Shown here piece after piece: positions 1-7,087 of a stretch of 14,482 bases of DNA. The stretch's first letter is position 1. Each line of letters opens with the position of its first letter. The stretch comes from Candidatus Aminicenantota bacterium. GTDB lineage: Bacteria; Acidobacteriota; Aminicenantia; Aminicenantales; Aminicenantaceae. The translations under genes were made by a program, and so were the position numbers. The DNA lies in assembly GCA_030614645.1 (NCBI GenBank), contig JAUWTR010000006.1:1-14482 (forward strand), written 5' to 3'. The notes under the pieces were generated by a model that saw only the letters and a list, made by a program, of their open reading frames with translations, was not told where the DNA came from and did no database searches.

Positions 1-598
1 AGACACAATCACAGATGACAAGTTTTTTGTTTGTTATCTGGCTGGTAGCGTGTATAGCATTAGCTATCATTTCTTTTCCAGTTCCGGTTTCGCCTGTGAT
101 CAAGACAGTTGAAAAATATTTAGCTATTTTTTCAATTAAAGAGAATATTTCCAGCATATATGGGCTTTTACCGACGATCCCCTGGAAAAAATATTTTTTC
201 TCCAGGCGTTTTTCCAGTTGATAGGTATCTTCCCGTAATTTCTTTTTATCCTTGATCTCTTGAAAAGCATGGTGCAAGTCTTCTTTCTGGATAGGTTTTG
301 TTATATATTCGGTTGCTCCAGCATTTATCAGCTCCATAACTTTATAACTTGGAAGAAGGCTGCCGGCGAGAATTACATTCAGCATTGCGTCAGATTTTTT
401 TAGTTCTCTGAGAAGGGTAACTCCATCAAATTCATCCCTGTCTATATCGATGATGACTATATCCGTGTCATGTTCTGTGGTGAAGGCAAGGATTTCTTTT
501 AAATCTTCCGAATAAAATACTTCGCAATTAGCGATTAACTTAGAACTAGAAGCCAAGTCATAGGAGGTAATATCTTCATCTACAATTACTAGATTCAT
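1..598 (-). CDS. NtrC-type sigma-54-dependent response regulator, N-terminal part (partial)
   Basis: Two-component response regulator expected to activate sigma-54 promoters after phosphorylation by a partner kinase. The 199 codons in the window read without interruption from an ATG at 598 and leave at base 1. Residues 1-115 form a receiver domain: acidic pair D7/E8 in VIVDED, phospho-acceptor D51 in VIIDID, and conserved K101 in EYITKPI. The switch Thr/Ser appears to be Ala78 (ILAGS). A short linker leads into an AAA+ domain beginning near residue 139 (FQGIVGKSP), with Walker A GETGTGKE at 169-176. The GAFTGA loop, Walker B and DNA-binding helix would lie outside the window. The start is supported by AAAGGA a few bases upstream. 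The gene is divergent from the SpoIID-like gene and is separated from it by 276 bp of control sequence. The family call is firm; its targets cannot be seen. Confidence 0.9.
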   Translation of the reverse strand, partial: MNLVIVDEDITSYDLASSSKLIANCEVFYSEDLKEILAFTTEHDTDIVIIDIDRDEFDGVTLLRELKKSDAMLNVILAGSLLPSYKVMELINAGATEYITKPIQKEDLHHAFQEIKDKKKLREDTYQLEKRLEKKYFFQGIVGKSPYMLEIFSLIEKIAKYFSTVLITGETGTGKEMIANAIHATSQITNKKLVICDCV

Positions 599-640
599 TC
601 TATAATCCTTTGTCTTATTTTACTCTCCACAATATCTTTT

Positions 641-655
641 CTGATATATTATCAG
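641..655. repeat. 15-bp palindrome (operator candidate) over the regulator's promoter
   Basis: CTGATA-TAT-TATCAG is a perfect 6+3+6 inverted repeat. It covers the putative -10 element (646-651) of the minus-strand promoter for the response regulator, the usual place for a repressor or autoregulatory site. The sequence is seen directly; the operator role is inferred. Confidence 0.45.
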
Positions 656-674
656 TTTATTAAAATCATTACAA
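646..674 (-). promoter_or_regulatory. Possible sigma-70-type promoter of the response regulator
   Basis: On the minus strand TTGTAA (669-674) is followed after 17 bases by TAATAT (646-651), about 45 bases before the ATG at 598. Both boxes match the consensus only partly (4/6 each). Confidence 0.4.
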
Positions 675-689
675 ACACTTTGCGTTGAC

Positions 690-745
690 AGAATCGTGTC
701 TTTGCCTTGACAATAAGAGGATTTTCCGCTAATATACACGATTCT
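690..745. repeat. 10-bp perfect inverted repeat bracketing a promoter
   Basis: AGAATCGTGT at 690-699 and its exact reverse complement ACACGATTCT at 736-745 enclose the putative promoter 707-735. The 36-bp gap places the arms just upstream of -35 and at the expected transcription start. This layout fits two half-sites of a dimeric regulator, or a looped operator. The arms are exact; the role is inferred. Confidence 0.5.
707..735 (+). promoter_or_regulatory. Putative distal promoter P1 of the SpoIID-like gene
   Basis: Consensus -35 TTGACA (707-712), 17-base spacer, -10 TAATAT (730-735). Transcription would start near 742, giving a leader of about 130 bases before the ATG at 875. It lies inside the 690-745 inverted repeat. 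Another TTGACA at 685-690 has no good -10 partner. Confidence 0.5.
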
Positions 746-814
746 TAATAGAGAATAGAATGTACAACATATAGTGTAAGGAAAACAAAGAGGTTGAATA
801 TATAGTTTTTTTTC

Positions 815-842
815 TTGACAAAAGGGTTTTGATTAATATATA
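815..842 (+). promoter_or_regulatory. Putative proximal promoter P2 of the SpoIID-like gene
   Basis: TTGACA (815-820) is followed by AT-rich DNA with TATATA at 837-842 (spacer 16) or TATATT at 839-844 (spacer 18). Transcripts would start about 25 bases before the ATG at 875. Two tandem promoters are therefore possible in this gap. Confidence 0.5.
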
Positions 843-874
843 TTTCTATTAAATTCACTTAATAATTCAGCAAA

Positions 875-3097
875 ATGAAAAAATTTCTGTATAAAAATTT
901 GAAGTACTTTATTGCCATCTCCATTTCTCTTTTTCTCTTGGGCGGACAGCCAGTTGAATTTGGAAAAGATAAGACTTTTTTTCAAGGGTATTTAATTCCA
1001 AAGCCGATAATACGCATAGGGCTGGGAGTAAACCTCGATCAGATAAAAATATCAGCTTCTTCCGGGATGAAGGTCTACGAGGTTATTAATAATTACAAAC
1101 TTATAGCTGAAGATATTGATGAAGTATTTATCAAAGGATTTAAAGAAAAACTGAAGGAAAAATACACAATTCAAGTTGCACGCGCTAAAAACAAAGAGGA
1201 AGCAGAGATTATCGCCCAAGATCTAAAAATGAAGATCGAACAAAAGGTTTATGTCAGACAAACTGCAGAAGATGGATTGTTTGGAAGATTTAAAATAATT
1301 GTGGGAGATTTTATAACTAGAGAGGATGCTTTAAAATATATAGGGAAACTGAGCGAGCATGGGGTTGAAGATACCTGGATTTTACGAGAGGAAATCACTA
1401 ATGAGGAATCCAAACCTCTGTGGATTATGGTGGATGATGAATTTAAAAGCCTGAGTGATAACACAGAACTTTATTTTATTCCCAGTAATCCTCAGAGTTA
1501 CCTTTCCTACAAGGGAAGGGATTATCGTGGTATTTTAACTCTGAAAGCTTTATCTAGTGGAATAGTTCTGGTGAATACCCTTTACATAGAAGATTATCTT
1601 AAAGCTGTTGTTCCCAGCGAGCTCTCGCCTTACAATTTTCCTGAAATTGAAGCGCAAAAAGCTCAGGCCATTGCTGCTCGAACTTATGCCATAAAAAATA
1701 TGGATTCATATGCTGACCTTGGATATGACTTGTGTGATACTCCAAAATCTCAGTTTTATCTCGGCATGAATGCGGAGCATCCTATAAGCAATCAAGCAGT
1801 CAGGGAGACAAAAGGAGAGGCTGCTATATACAGAGGGAAATTGATCAATGCCCTTTATACCAGTACTTGTGGAGGGAGAACTGAAGATGTAGAGAATATT
1901 TTCTCTGGGTCGGCTCTTCCTTACCTTAGAAGTACAAGTTGTGTATATGAAAAGCAAAGAGAATGGCAGATTAAGAGCAATAAGTCTTTTGTTCCTATCT
2001 ATATCAAAGGTGAAAATATCAGCCCAGAAGTCGCATCCCTTATAAGCCTGGGAGTTATTCCCTCTGAAATGCGCCCGGCTTTTTTCAATGAGTCGATTTC
2101 TGTTTTGGAAGCAAAATCTTGGCTTAGAAATGCCAGTGCATTACTTGGGAAAAAGAATAATGTAAACATAAATGCTTCCAAAAAATCTTCTTTTACCTTG
2201 GAAATGTTTGTTGATATGGTTATAGATATGTTTGCTTGGCAGGGCAGGGTAGATAATCTATTACTTGAGAGCGAGAAGGATTTTATTCTAAAAAATAGGG
2301 GAGAATGGTCAGAGAAGACAGAAGGCAATGCGGCCTATCTTATTCAGTCAGGTATTCTTCCTTCTTTTGATAAAGTCGGCAGCCCCCACAGAGCCCTCAC
2401 AAGGGGGGAAGTTGTCTTGTATATCTGGAAAGTTATGCAAAGCTATAAAAGTTTTACAAAGGAAGGAATATTCAAGGCTAAGCATGAAGATAAGATCGAA
2501 TTGGAGATGGAAGATAATAAGCTGCAGCTGATGCTATCTCCGGATATTTTTCTGATAAGAAACTACAATGGGATATATTCTTTTGTATCTCAACTAAAGG
2601 TTCTGGGAGGAGAAAAAGTAAAGTGGATTGAAACTGAGAGAGAAGTTCTTCTTATAGAAATTATTTATCCTCCTTATTCTAACATTTTAGATCGAAGCTC
2701 GACCTATCATAACTGGCAGGAAAGAATTTCCCGGGAAGATTTAAATAAGAGGATAAACCAGTATTATCCAGTAGGAGAGTTAGAGGATATAGTCTCTCAA
2801 AAAAGGGGGAGTTCAAAGCGAGTAATTGAACTTTTAATAAAAGGAAGCAGTCCTCCTGTCCTGGTTAAAGGCTTGAGGATTCGGAGAGTTCTGGGTCTGA
2901 GAGATACCCTTTTTATTATTGACAGGGAATTTGATGAAGATGGAAAAGTGAAATATTTTACTTTCAGAGGGAAAGGCTGGGGCCATGGAGTAGGATTGTG
3001 CCAGATCGGAGCCTTTGGAATGGCCCAGGCCGGAGCTGATTACAAGGAAATATTAAAAAAGTATTATCACGGCATCAAAATAGATACTATCTATTAA
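875..3097 (+). CDS. SpoIID/LytB-type cell-wall protein with SPOR-like domain
   Basis: Exported peptidoglycan-acting protein of the SpoIID/LytB family, 740 aa. SpoIID of spore formers is a lytic transglycosylase; relatives in other bacteria are less well defined. Residues 1-24 are a basic start plus hydrophobic stretch (signal peptide or anchor). Residues 96-170 resemble a SPOR glycan-binding domain (YTIQVARAKNKEEA, then RFKIIVGDF). The SpoIID core begins near 220; E249 in AVVPSEL matches the catalytic Glu region, followed by AQAIAARTYA and YTSTCGG. The core's C-terminal motif GKGWGHGVGLCQIGAFGMAQ lies far away at 699-718. The roughly 330 residues between contain two weak SLH-like stretches (about 385-421 and 486-520, with ALTRGEVV). 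Family members without such an insert are about half this length. No strong SD precedes the ATG. No sporulation genes are nearby, so a vegetative envelope role is inferred. Confidence 0.85.
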   Translation: MKKFLYKNLKYFIAISISLFLLGGQPVEFGKDKTFFQGYLIPKPIIRIGLGVNLDQIKISASSGMKVYEVINNYKLIAEDIDEVFIKGFKEKLKEKYTIQVARAKNKEEAEIIAQDLKMKIEQKVYVRQTAEDGLFGRFKIIVGDFITREDALKYIGKLSEHGVEDTWILREEITNEESKPLWIMVDDEFKSLSDNTELYFIPSNPQSYLSYKGRDYRGILTLKALSSGIVLVNTLYIEDYLKAVVPSELSPYNFPEIEAQKAQAIAARTYAIKNMDSYADLGYDLCDTPKSQFYLGMNAEHPISNQAVRETKGEAAIYRGKLINALYTSTCGGRTEDVENIFSGSALPYLRSTSCVYEKQREWQIKSNKSFVPIYIKGENISPEVASLISLGVIPSEMRPAFFNESISVLEAKSWLRNASALLGKKNNVNINASKKSSFTLEMFVDMVIDMFAWQGRVDNLLLESEKDFILKNRGEWSEKTEGNAAYLIQSGILPSFDKVGSPHRALTRGEVVLYIWKVMQSYKSFTKEGIFKAKHEDKIELEMEDNKLQLMLSPDIFLIRNYNGIYSFVSQLKVLGGEKVKWIETEREVLLIEIIYPPYSNILDRSSTYHNWQERISREDLNKRINQYYPVGELEDIVSQKRGSSKRVIELLIKGSSPPVLVKGLRIRRVLGLRDTLFIIDREFDEDGKVKYFTFRGKGWGHGVGLCQIGAFGMAQAGADYKEILKKYYHGIKIDTIY

Positions 3098-3127
3098 ATC
3101 AACCCCCCCCATTTTTTCTTTCCTCAG

Positions 3128-3167
3128 TTGCTTTTTGTAAGCAATTAGCATAGAATTTTCTATTCTA
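3128..3167 (+). promoter_or_regulatory. Possible nhaC promoter with two small hairpins
   Basis: TTGCTT (3128-3133), 17 bases, TAGAAT (3151-3156) could be a weak promoter for nhaC. The same DNA holds two adjacent inverted repeats: TTGCTT/AAGCAA (3128-3133, 3139-3144) and TAGAAT/ATTCTA (3151-3156, 3162-3167). Neither is followed by a T run, so terminator function is unlikely. A run of eight C lies just upstream at 3103-3110. Confidence 0.3.
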
Positions 3168-3184
3168 AATTCAAGGAAATAATT

Positions 3185-4021
3185 ATGACAGCAGACAGAA
3201 AAGAACCGAGTGTAGGCTTAGCTCTTATTCCGGTTGTTTTTTTGATCGGAGCCTTATTTACGATTATTGTTATCCTTAAACAGACTGCTCATATCCCTCT
3301 TATTTTGGGTGCTTCTGCGGCAGCTGGAGTAGCGGTTTATTTAAAGTACCCATGGAAGGAAATTCAAGACGGGATTGTAAATGGAATCAATTTAGCTATG
3401 GGAGCTATCCTGATTCTAATAATTGTCGGAACTTTGATTGGGACCTGGATCTCAGGGGGTATTGTCCCTGCTATGATCTATTATGGCCTAAAAGCGCTCT
3501 CTCCCGGGATATTTCTGGCAGCAACCATGGTAATATGTTCTATCGTTTCTCTTGGCACTGGATCTTCCTGGTCAACAGCAGGTACGGTTGGGGTCGCCCT
3601 TATAGGGGTAGGGCAGGGATTGAATATACCAGCGCCTATGGTAGCAGGGGCAATTATTTCAGGAGCTTATTTTGGGGACAAAATGTCGCCTCTTTCCGAT
3701 ACTACAAATTTAGCTCCGGCTGTAGCTGGTACGGATTTATTTTCGCATATAAGGCATATGGTTTATACGGTTACTCCAGGTTATATTATAGCCTTGGTTT
3801 TATACGCTTATTTAGGAACAAAATTTTCTGGGGGTGCTCTGACTTCTCAAAATATTGAAACCATGTTATCCACAATAAAAGCAAACTTTTTTATCCATCC
3901 TGTCCTATTGCTGCCGCCTTTGTTGGTAATTGTCATGGTTATATTTAAAATACCTCCGCTTCCGGCCCTGTTAGGCGGAACACTTATGGGAGGGATTTTT
4001 GCTGTAGTGACTCAATCTTAA
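3185..4021 (+). CDS. nhaC: Na+/H+ antiporter NhaC, N-terminal part (ends at in-frame TAA)
   Basis: Inner-membrane antiporter of the NhaC family, expected to exchange cytoplasmic Na+ for external H+ or to move a related substrate. This 278-aa segment carries the first half: successive hydrophobic helices from residue 13 on, TGSSWSTAGTVGVALIGVGQ, and the family signature GDKMSPLSDTTNLAPAVAGT. It stops at TAA 4019-4021 right after PALLGGTLMGGIFAVVTQS. The reading frame continues unchanged past the stop into the second half of the same family, so this is one ancestral gene with a nonsense codon, not two genes. SD AAGGAA at 3173-3178 supports the ATG. Transport by the N-terminal part alone is doubtful, because conserved helices lie in the other part. 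Confidence 0.85.
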   Translation: MTADRKEPSVGLALIPVVFLIGALFTIIVILKQTAHIPLILGASAAAGVAVYLKYPWKEIQDGIVNGINLAMGAILILIIVGTLIGTWISGGIVPAMIYYGLKALSPGIFLAATMVICSIVSLGTGSSWSTAGTVGVALIGVGQGLNIPAPMVAGAIISGAYFGDKMSPLSDTTNLAPAVAGTDLFSHIRHMVYTVTPGYIIALVLYAYLGTKFSGGALTSQNIETMLSTIKANFFIHPVLLLPPLLVIVMVIFKIPPLPALLGGTLMGGIFAVVTQS

Positions 4022-4033
4022 TCTCTGGGAGAT

Positions 4034-4567
4034 GTGGTCTTGGCTGCCCATTCCGGATATGTTTCTGAGACAGGCGTAGCTATGGTGGATGAACTGCTTT
4101 CCCGGGGCGGACTTTTGAGCATGATGGAAACTGTTGCCCTAATAATATGCGCTCTTGCTTTTGGCGGGATCATGGAGAAAACCGGAATGTTGAGAGTTCT
4201 GGCGGGAGCGCTTCTTAAGTATGTCAAGAGGACAGGCACTTTGGTAACAACGGTTGTCTTTAGTTGTATAGCAATGAATATACTTGCTGCTGACCAGTAT
4301 ATTGCTATTGTTGTTCCTGGAAGGATGTTTAAAAGCGCTTTTGATGCAAAGGGCCTGCATCCAAAAAACCTCTCCCGGATTCTTGAAAACTCGGGAACTT
4401 TGACCTCTCCGCTTATTCCCTGGAACAGCTGCGGGGCGTTTATGGGGGCGACATTAATGGTGAGCCCTTTTGCCTATCTTCCTTACGCCTACCTTAATCT
4501 TTTGGTTCCATTGATTTCCATTTTCTTTGGTTATACTGGGATAACAATGGAAAAAATTAAGAAATAA
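4034..4567 (+). CDS. nhaC: Na+/H+ antiporter NhaC, C-terminal part (after in-frame TAA)
   Basis: Second half of NhaC in the same frame as 3185-4021. It begins with the conserved stretch HSGYVSETG and VDELLSRGGLLSMM, followed by helices and family motifs NILAADQYIAIVVPGRMF and SPLIPWNSCGAFMG. Joined across the stop, the two parts total about 460 residues, the usual NhaC size. If translated separately, the possible starts are GTG 4034 or TTG 4040. GGGAG at 4027-4031 sits 8 bases before the TTG, a good Shine-Dalgarno distance, so reinitiation is conceivable. Preservation of sequence after the stop means the change is recent, or both halves are still made, or the stop is a sequencing error. None of these can be excluded here. 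Confidence 0.75.
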   Translation: MVLAAHSGYVSETGVAMVDELLSRGGLLSMMETVALIICALAFGGIMEKTGMLRVLAGALLKYVKRTGTLVTTVVFSCIAMNILAADQYIAIVVPGRMFKSAFDAKGLHPKNLSRILENSGTLTSPLIPWNSCGAFMGATLMVSPFAYLPYAYLNLLVPLISIFFGYTGITMEKIKK

Positions 4568-4602
4568 CCTGGATTATTCACGAGTTTTATGAATAGTTCA
4601 GG
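4568..4602 (+). terminator. 13-bp hairpin after nhaC (weak terminator candidate)
   Basis: CCTGGATTATTCA (4568-4580) pairs with TGAATAGTTCAGG (4590-4602) over 13 bp with two G-U pairs and a 9-base loop, immediately after the nhaC stop. No T run follows, so it may be a transcript-end stabiliser rather than a classical intrinsic terminator. Confidence 0.4.
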
Positions 4603-4612
4603 GTAGTAAAGG

Positions 4613-4642
4613 TTTACTAGATCGGGCTGTCTTTGTTATAAT
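4613..4642 (+). promoter_or_regulatory. Putative promoter of the acpS operon
   Basis: TTTACT (4613-4618), 18-base spacer, perfect TATAAT (4637-4642), about 27 bases before the acpS ATG. It probably drives acpS, the ligase, ACP and kbl as one transcript, as the later gaps are only 14, 55 and 19 bases. Confidence 0.55.
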
Positions 4643-4668
4643 TATGGTTTTAAAAAGCGAGGAAATGT

Positions 4669-5043
4669 ATGATTTTTGGATTAGGTATTGATATTATCGA
4701 GGTGGATAGGATAAAAAGGCAGATTTCAAAAGGAGATAGGTTCAAAGAAAGAATATATACTTCAAGAGAAATAGCTTATTGTGAAAAAAAGAAGAATAAA
4801 TCCCAGAATTATGCTGTGCGCTTTGCCGCTAAAGAAGCATTTTTTAAAGCTATGGGAATGGGATGGAGAGGTGGATTGACTTTTAAGGATGTAGAAATAA
4901 TCAATGATAAGTTGGGTAAGCCTGAAATAATTGTGCATGGGAAAGCAAAGCAGATTATTGCAAAAGAAGGAATAAAACATATTCATGTCTCCTTGTCACA
5001 TATAAAAAATTTAGCAACTTCGATTGTAACCATAGAAAAATAA
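4669..5043 (+). CDS. acpS: Holo-[acyl-carrier-protein] synthase AcpS
   Basis: Transfers 4'-phosphopantetheine from coenzyme A to the conserved serine of acyl carrier protein, turning apo-ACP into the active holo form in the cytosol. The 124-aa length is typical for AcpS. Visible motifs are GLGIDIIEVDRI at the N-terminus (Mg2+-binding Asp), RFAAKEAFFKAMGMG in the middle (the family's WAAKEA-type motif), and VSLSHIKNLATSIVTIE at the end (SHxxxxA). SD GAGGA at 4659-4663 precedes the ATG by 5 bases. An overlapping ATG at 4665 is in another frame. It opens an operon that includes its likely substrate, the small ACP at 6820, which suggests that this copy serves the local pathway, though it may also be the cell's only AcpS. 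Confidence 0.93.
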   Translation: MIFGLGIDIIEVDRIKRQISKGDRFKERIYTSREIAYCEKKKNKSQNYAVRFAAKEAFFKAMGMGWRGGLTFKDVEIINDKLGKPEIIVHGKAKQIIAKEGIKHIHVSLSHIKNLATSIVTIEK

Positions 5044-5057
5044 AAGAGGAGCAGAGA

Positions 5058-6764
5058 ATGTCAAATATTGGTTCTTATGAAAAAAGAGTTAAAGATTTTA
5101 ATTGGTCTATATCTGAAAAAGAGCTCGGCTACAAAGAGGGAGATGTATTAAATATCGGCTGGTATTGCTCTGACAGGATCTGTCAGATGGGAAAAGCAAA
5201 TAAACCGGCTTTGATCTGGGACGGACTGGGAGGAAAGAAAAGCAGTTATAGTTTCAATGATGTCCGACTGGCCAGTAATACCATAGGTGCTTTCCTGAAA
5301 AAAATTGGAGTCAAGAATAAAGACAGGGTATGTCTTTTTCTTGATAAGATCCCTGAACTATATCTTGGCTTCATTGGTATACTGAAAATAGGAGCTATTG
5401 CTCAACCGCTTTTTTCTGCTTTTGGAGATGAATCGCTTCATGTCCGGCTGGAAAATGCTGAAACAACGGTTATTATCACTCAGAGAAAACATGTGTCCAA
5501 AGTCAGAAAGATCAAAGATAAACTTCCTGATTTGAAACATGTCATTATTGTGGATCATGACGGAAAAAAGCCTTTGCGCGATGGGGAGATGATTTTTTCT
5601 CTAAAAGAGGAAACTCCAGTCGAGGAGTTTGAGATTTTTCCCACAAAAGCCGAATCTCCGTCTGTTCTGCACTATACTTCCGGCACCACCGGCCAGCCAA
5701 AAGGAGTAAAACATGTACATTATTCACTCATCGGGCAATATTTGACTGCCAAATGGGTGCTGGACCTTAAGGATAATGACATTTACTGGTGCACAGCTGA
5801 TCCGGGTTGGGTAACAGGAACTTCATATGGGATTATCGGACCCTGGAGCCTCGGGGTCACTCAATGTGTGCTGGACACTGGCTTTTCAGCAGAGGCTTGG
5901 TATAAATTTATTGAAAAACACAAAGTTACAGTCTGGTATTCAGCTCCGACAGCGATCCGTTCTCTTATGAAAGCTGGAGATGAAGTGATCAAGAAATATG
6001 ACCTTTCTTCCCTGCGTCATCTGGCCAGTGTGGGAGAGCCGCTGAATTCTGAGGCGGTTATCTGGTCGAAGAAAGTCTTTGGAAAGTACTTCCTGGATAC
6101 TTACTGGCAGACTGAGACCGGGGCTATGATGCTGACCAATTTTCCCGGTATGAAGGTGAAGCCCGGCTCAATGGGGAAACCTTTTCCTGGCATAATGGCA
6201 GCTGTGCTTGATCCTAAGAGTTTTGAACCGGACGGGGAACCAGGAAAGATCGGGCTGATCGCTTTTAAGCCCGGATGGCCCTCTATGATGAGAACATACT
6301 GGAATAATGAGGAGACTTACAGGGCAAAATTTGTCAATGATTGGTACGTGTCAGGAGACCGGGCTAGCATCGATAAGGAGGGGTATTATTGGTTCGTTGG
6401 CAGAGATGATGATGTCATCAATACAGGAGGGCATTTAGTGAGCCCTTTTGAAGTAGAGTCTGCCCTGCTTGAGCATGAAGCTGTTGCCGAATCCGCTGTT
6501 GTCGCTAAACCGGATGAAGTCAATATGGAAGTAGTAAAAGCAGTTGTTGTTTTAAAGCCAGGGTTCGAGCCTTCTGAAGAGCTGGAATTAAAGATTATGA
6601 ATTTTATTCGCAAAAAACTTTCACCCCTGGCTATGCCCCAGGAAACCGAGTATGTGGACTCTCTTCCCAAAACACGGAGCGGAAAGATCATGCGGAGGCT
6701 GCTGCATGCAAAAGAATGGGGAGAGGAGATCGGAGATACTTCAACGCTTGAAGGTGAGGAGTGA
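5058..6764 (+). CDS. AcsA-type acetyl/acyl-CoA synthetase (AMP-forming)
   Basis: ANL-superfamily enzyme that adenylates a short carboxylic acid with ATP and passes it to a phosphopantetheine thiol, either CoA or possibly the ACP encoded next to it. At 568 aa it matches the short AcsA type (about 570 aa, as in Bacillus) rather than 650-aa Acs. Motifs: P-loop YTSGTTGQPKGVKHVH (206-221), IYWCTADPGWVTGTSYGI (242-259), YSAPTAIRSLM, VGEPLN, and YWQTETG (349-355). W350 occupies the position of the bulky Trp that limits Acs to acetate or propionate. Later motifs are YVSGD, GRDDDVINTGG, and the catalytic Lys in KTRSGKIMRR (K543). SD GAGGAG lies 6 bases before the ATG, 14 bp after acpS. The family is sure; whether the acyl acceptor is CoA or ACP is not determinable from sequence alone. 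Confidence 0.85.
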   Translation: MSNIGSYEKRVKDFNWSISEKELGYKEGDVLNIGWYCSDRICQMGKANKPALIWDGLGGKKSSYSFNDVRLASNTIGAFLKKIGVKNKDRVCLFLDKIPELYLGFIGILKIGAIAQPLFSAFGDESLHVRLENAETTVIITQRKHVSKVRKIKDKLPDLKHVIIVDHDGKKPLRDGEMIFSLKEETPVEEFEIFPTKAESPSVLHYTSGTTGQPKGVKHVHYSLIGQYLTAKWVLDLKDNDIYWCTADPGWVTGTSYGIIGPWSLGVTQCVLDTGFSAEAWYKFIEKHKVTVWYSAPTAIRSLMKAGDEVIKKYDLSSLRHLASVGEPLNSEAVIWSKKVFGKYFLDTYWQTETGAMMLTNFPGMKVKPGSMGKPFPGIMAAVLDPKSFEPDGEPGKIGLIAFKPGWPSMMRTYWNNEETYRAKFVNDWYVSGDRASIDKEGYYWFVGRDDDVINTGGHLVSPFEVESALLEHEAVAESAVVAKPDEVNMEVVKAVVVLKPGFEPSEELELKIMNFIRKKLSPLAMPQETEYVDSLPKTRSGKIMRRLLHAKEWGEEIGDTSTLEGEE

Positions 6765-6819
6765 TTAAGCATAAAATAGTACTGTCTTTGGCTTTAAATT
6801 TATATAAAAGGAGTGAGAA

Positions 6820-7068
6820 ATGGAAGACATTAAAAAAACTGTTTTAGAATATGTGATTGAAGAGTATGTTGAAGACGAGGATGAGGAGCTTACTTATGAT
6901 ACTCCTCTTATTTCTGGGGGTATTGTAGATTCTTTTTCAATGGTTTCTTTAAAAAGGTTTCTCGAAAGCAAATACAAGATCTCTATTCCTGATGAGAAAG
7001 CCACTCCGGAAGCATTTGATAGTGTTGACAAGATCTATGAACTTGTTAAGGAATTTGTGAAAGAATAA
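6820..7068 (+). CDS. Acyl carrier protein
   Basis: Small acidic 82-aa carrier that holds an acyl chain on a 4'-phosphopantetheine arm. The attachment site is S38 in GGIVDSFSMVSL (DSF replaces the usual DSL of fatty-acid ACP). A four-helix layout is suggested by helical segments at about 2-18, 37-50, 57-61 and 66-81, with many Asp/Glu, as in the family. Divergence from the FabD/FabF-linked AcpP (DSL, GADSLD) and the absence of fatty-acid synthesis genes nearby suggest a pathway-specific carrier. SD AAGGAG (6808-6813) is 6 bases before the ATG. It sits between the adenylating ligase and the alpha-oxoamine synthase, and AcpS at the head of the operon can activate it. A dedicated donor of the acyl group to the next enzyme is the simplest reading, by inference. 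Confidence 0.88.
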   Translation: MEDIKKTVLEYVIEEYVEDEDEELTYDTPLISGGIVDSFSMVSLKRFLESKYKISIPDEKATPEAFDSVDKIYELVKEFVKE

Positions 7069-7087
7069 TTTAAGCAGGAGCAACAAC

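Noticed and set aside
599..874. Sigma-54 promoter for the regulator's target
   Set aside because: No GG-N10-GC (-24/-12) element was found on either strand; only sigma-70-type boxes are visible.
3103..3110. Run of eight C as a phase-variation switch
   Set aside because: It lies outside both coding regions and upstream of any likely nhaC promoter spacer, so a length change would not shift a frame or promoter spacing that I can identify.
3352..3858. 168-codon open frame on the plus strand overlapping nhaC in another frame
   Set aside because: The NhaC frame carries the family signature over the same bases; the alternative translation is rich in Tyr, Trp and Cys without any motif.
6386..6772. 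128-codon open frame on the minus strand inside the ligase gene
   Set aside because: It is fully antisense to a gene with clear catalytic motifs, is Ser/Thr-rich low-complexity in translation and has no SD or recognisable domain.
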